Positions 49,356-49,376 of a stretch of DNA of 49,376 bases are shown here, piece by piece (position 1 is the first letter of the stretch; each line of letters starts with the position of its first letter). A program made the translations under genes and the position numbers. Under the pieces are notes generated by a model. The model was given only the letters and a program-made list of their open reading frames with translations. It did not search any database and was not told where the DNA came from. The DNA is from Treponema sp. (lineage in GTDB: Bacteria > Spirochaetota > Spirochaetia > Treponematales > Treponemataceae), in the NCBI GenBank assembly GCA_016296655.1, contig JAEDIW010000014.1:1-49376 (forward strand), given 5' to 3'.

Positions 49356-49376
49356 CTTTTATTCTCCAGCCCTCTT

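Overview
The window looks like a chromosomal stretch from a saccharolytic spirochaete, most probably a Treponema of the gut, rumen or mouth. This is inference from gene content: an NhaC antiporter, a single-chain pyruvate:ferredoxin oxidoreductase, spirochaete-style lipoproteins with loose lipoboxes, COG3014-like and SH3 lipoproteins, and a secreted PL9-type pectate lyase. The AT-rich sequence carries many short palindromic intergenic repeats. No rRNA, ribosomal protein or flagellar gene is present to fix the taxon. About 34 intact protein genes, one tRNA-Cys, several gene remnants and one small transposon-like element can be supported.

Layout. 0.1-2 kb (minus): ychF and rpiB. 2.2-9.2 kb (plus): SH3 lipoprotein, ABC-F ATPase, galE, M20 peptidase and a second lipoprotein. 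9.2-15.4 kb (minus): mraY, purH and a sugar ABC importer (binding protein plus two permeases) with its own promoter and palindromic operator candidate. 15.7-17.7 kb: a TSCPD protein facing an NhaC antiporter. 17.9-25.3 kb (plus): a small unknown protein overlapping a PflX-like radical SAM gene, then malQ and a 1,229-residue GH13 protein separated by four consecutive hairpins. 25.6-26.9 kb (minus): a threonine-synthase homologue lacking the PLP lysine. 27.1-29.6 kb (plus): a DUF3015-DUF4105 pair. 29.7-35.1 kb (minus): a tight five-gene operon, hisA-I-E fusion, hisD, def, fmt and a PASTA protein. 35.3-38.3 kb (plus): tRNA-Cys, trxB and a GH3 enzyme. 38.3-44.1 kb (minus): DTW protein, pectate lyase, small secreted protein, trxA and a small unknown. 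44.3-47.9 kb (plus): PFOR. 48.0-49.4 kb: a degraded zone with a LysE-family pseudogene, a cut gene start, an inverted-repeat-bounded element with two small convergent reading frames, and a 34-bp tandem duplication.

Function. The set fits an anaerobe that takes up sugars (ABC importer), degrades alpha-glucans (MalQ, GH13), pectin (PL9) and amino-sugar glycans (GH3), and oxidises pyruvate through PFOR, with thioredoxin/thioredoxin reductase for redox control.

Most interesting signals: (1) nine genes without a Shine-Dalgarno sequence have a -10 box only 6-8 bases before the start codon, which predicts leaderless mRNAs; (2) a full-length ThrC homologue with Arg107 in place of the catalytic lysine and a lost phosphate loop; (3) a HisA-HisI-HisE three-domain fusion followed by hisD; (4) the element at the right end; (5) dispersed palindromic repeats and the four-hairpin malQ/GH13 spacer.
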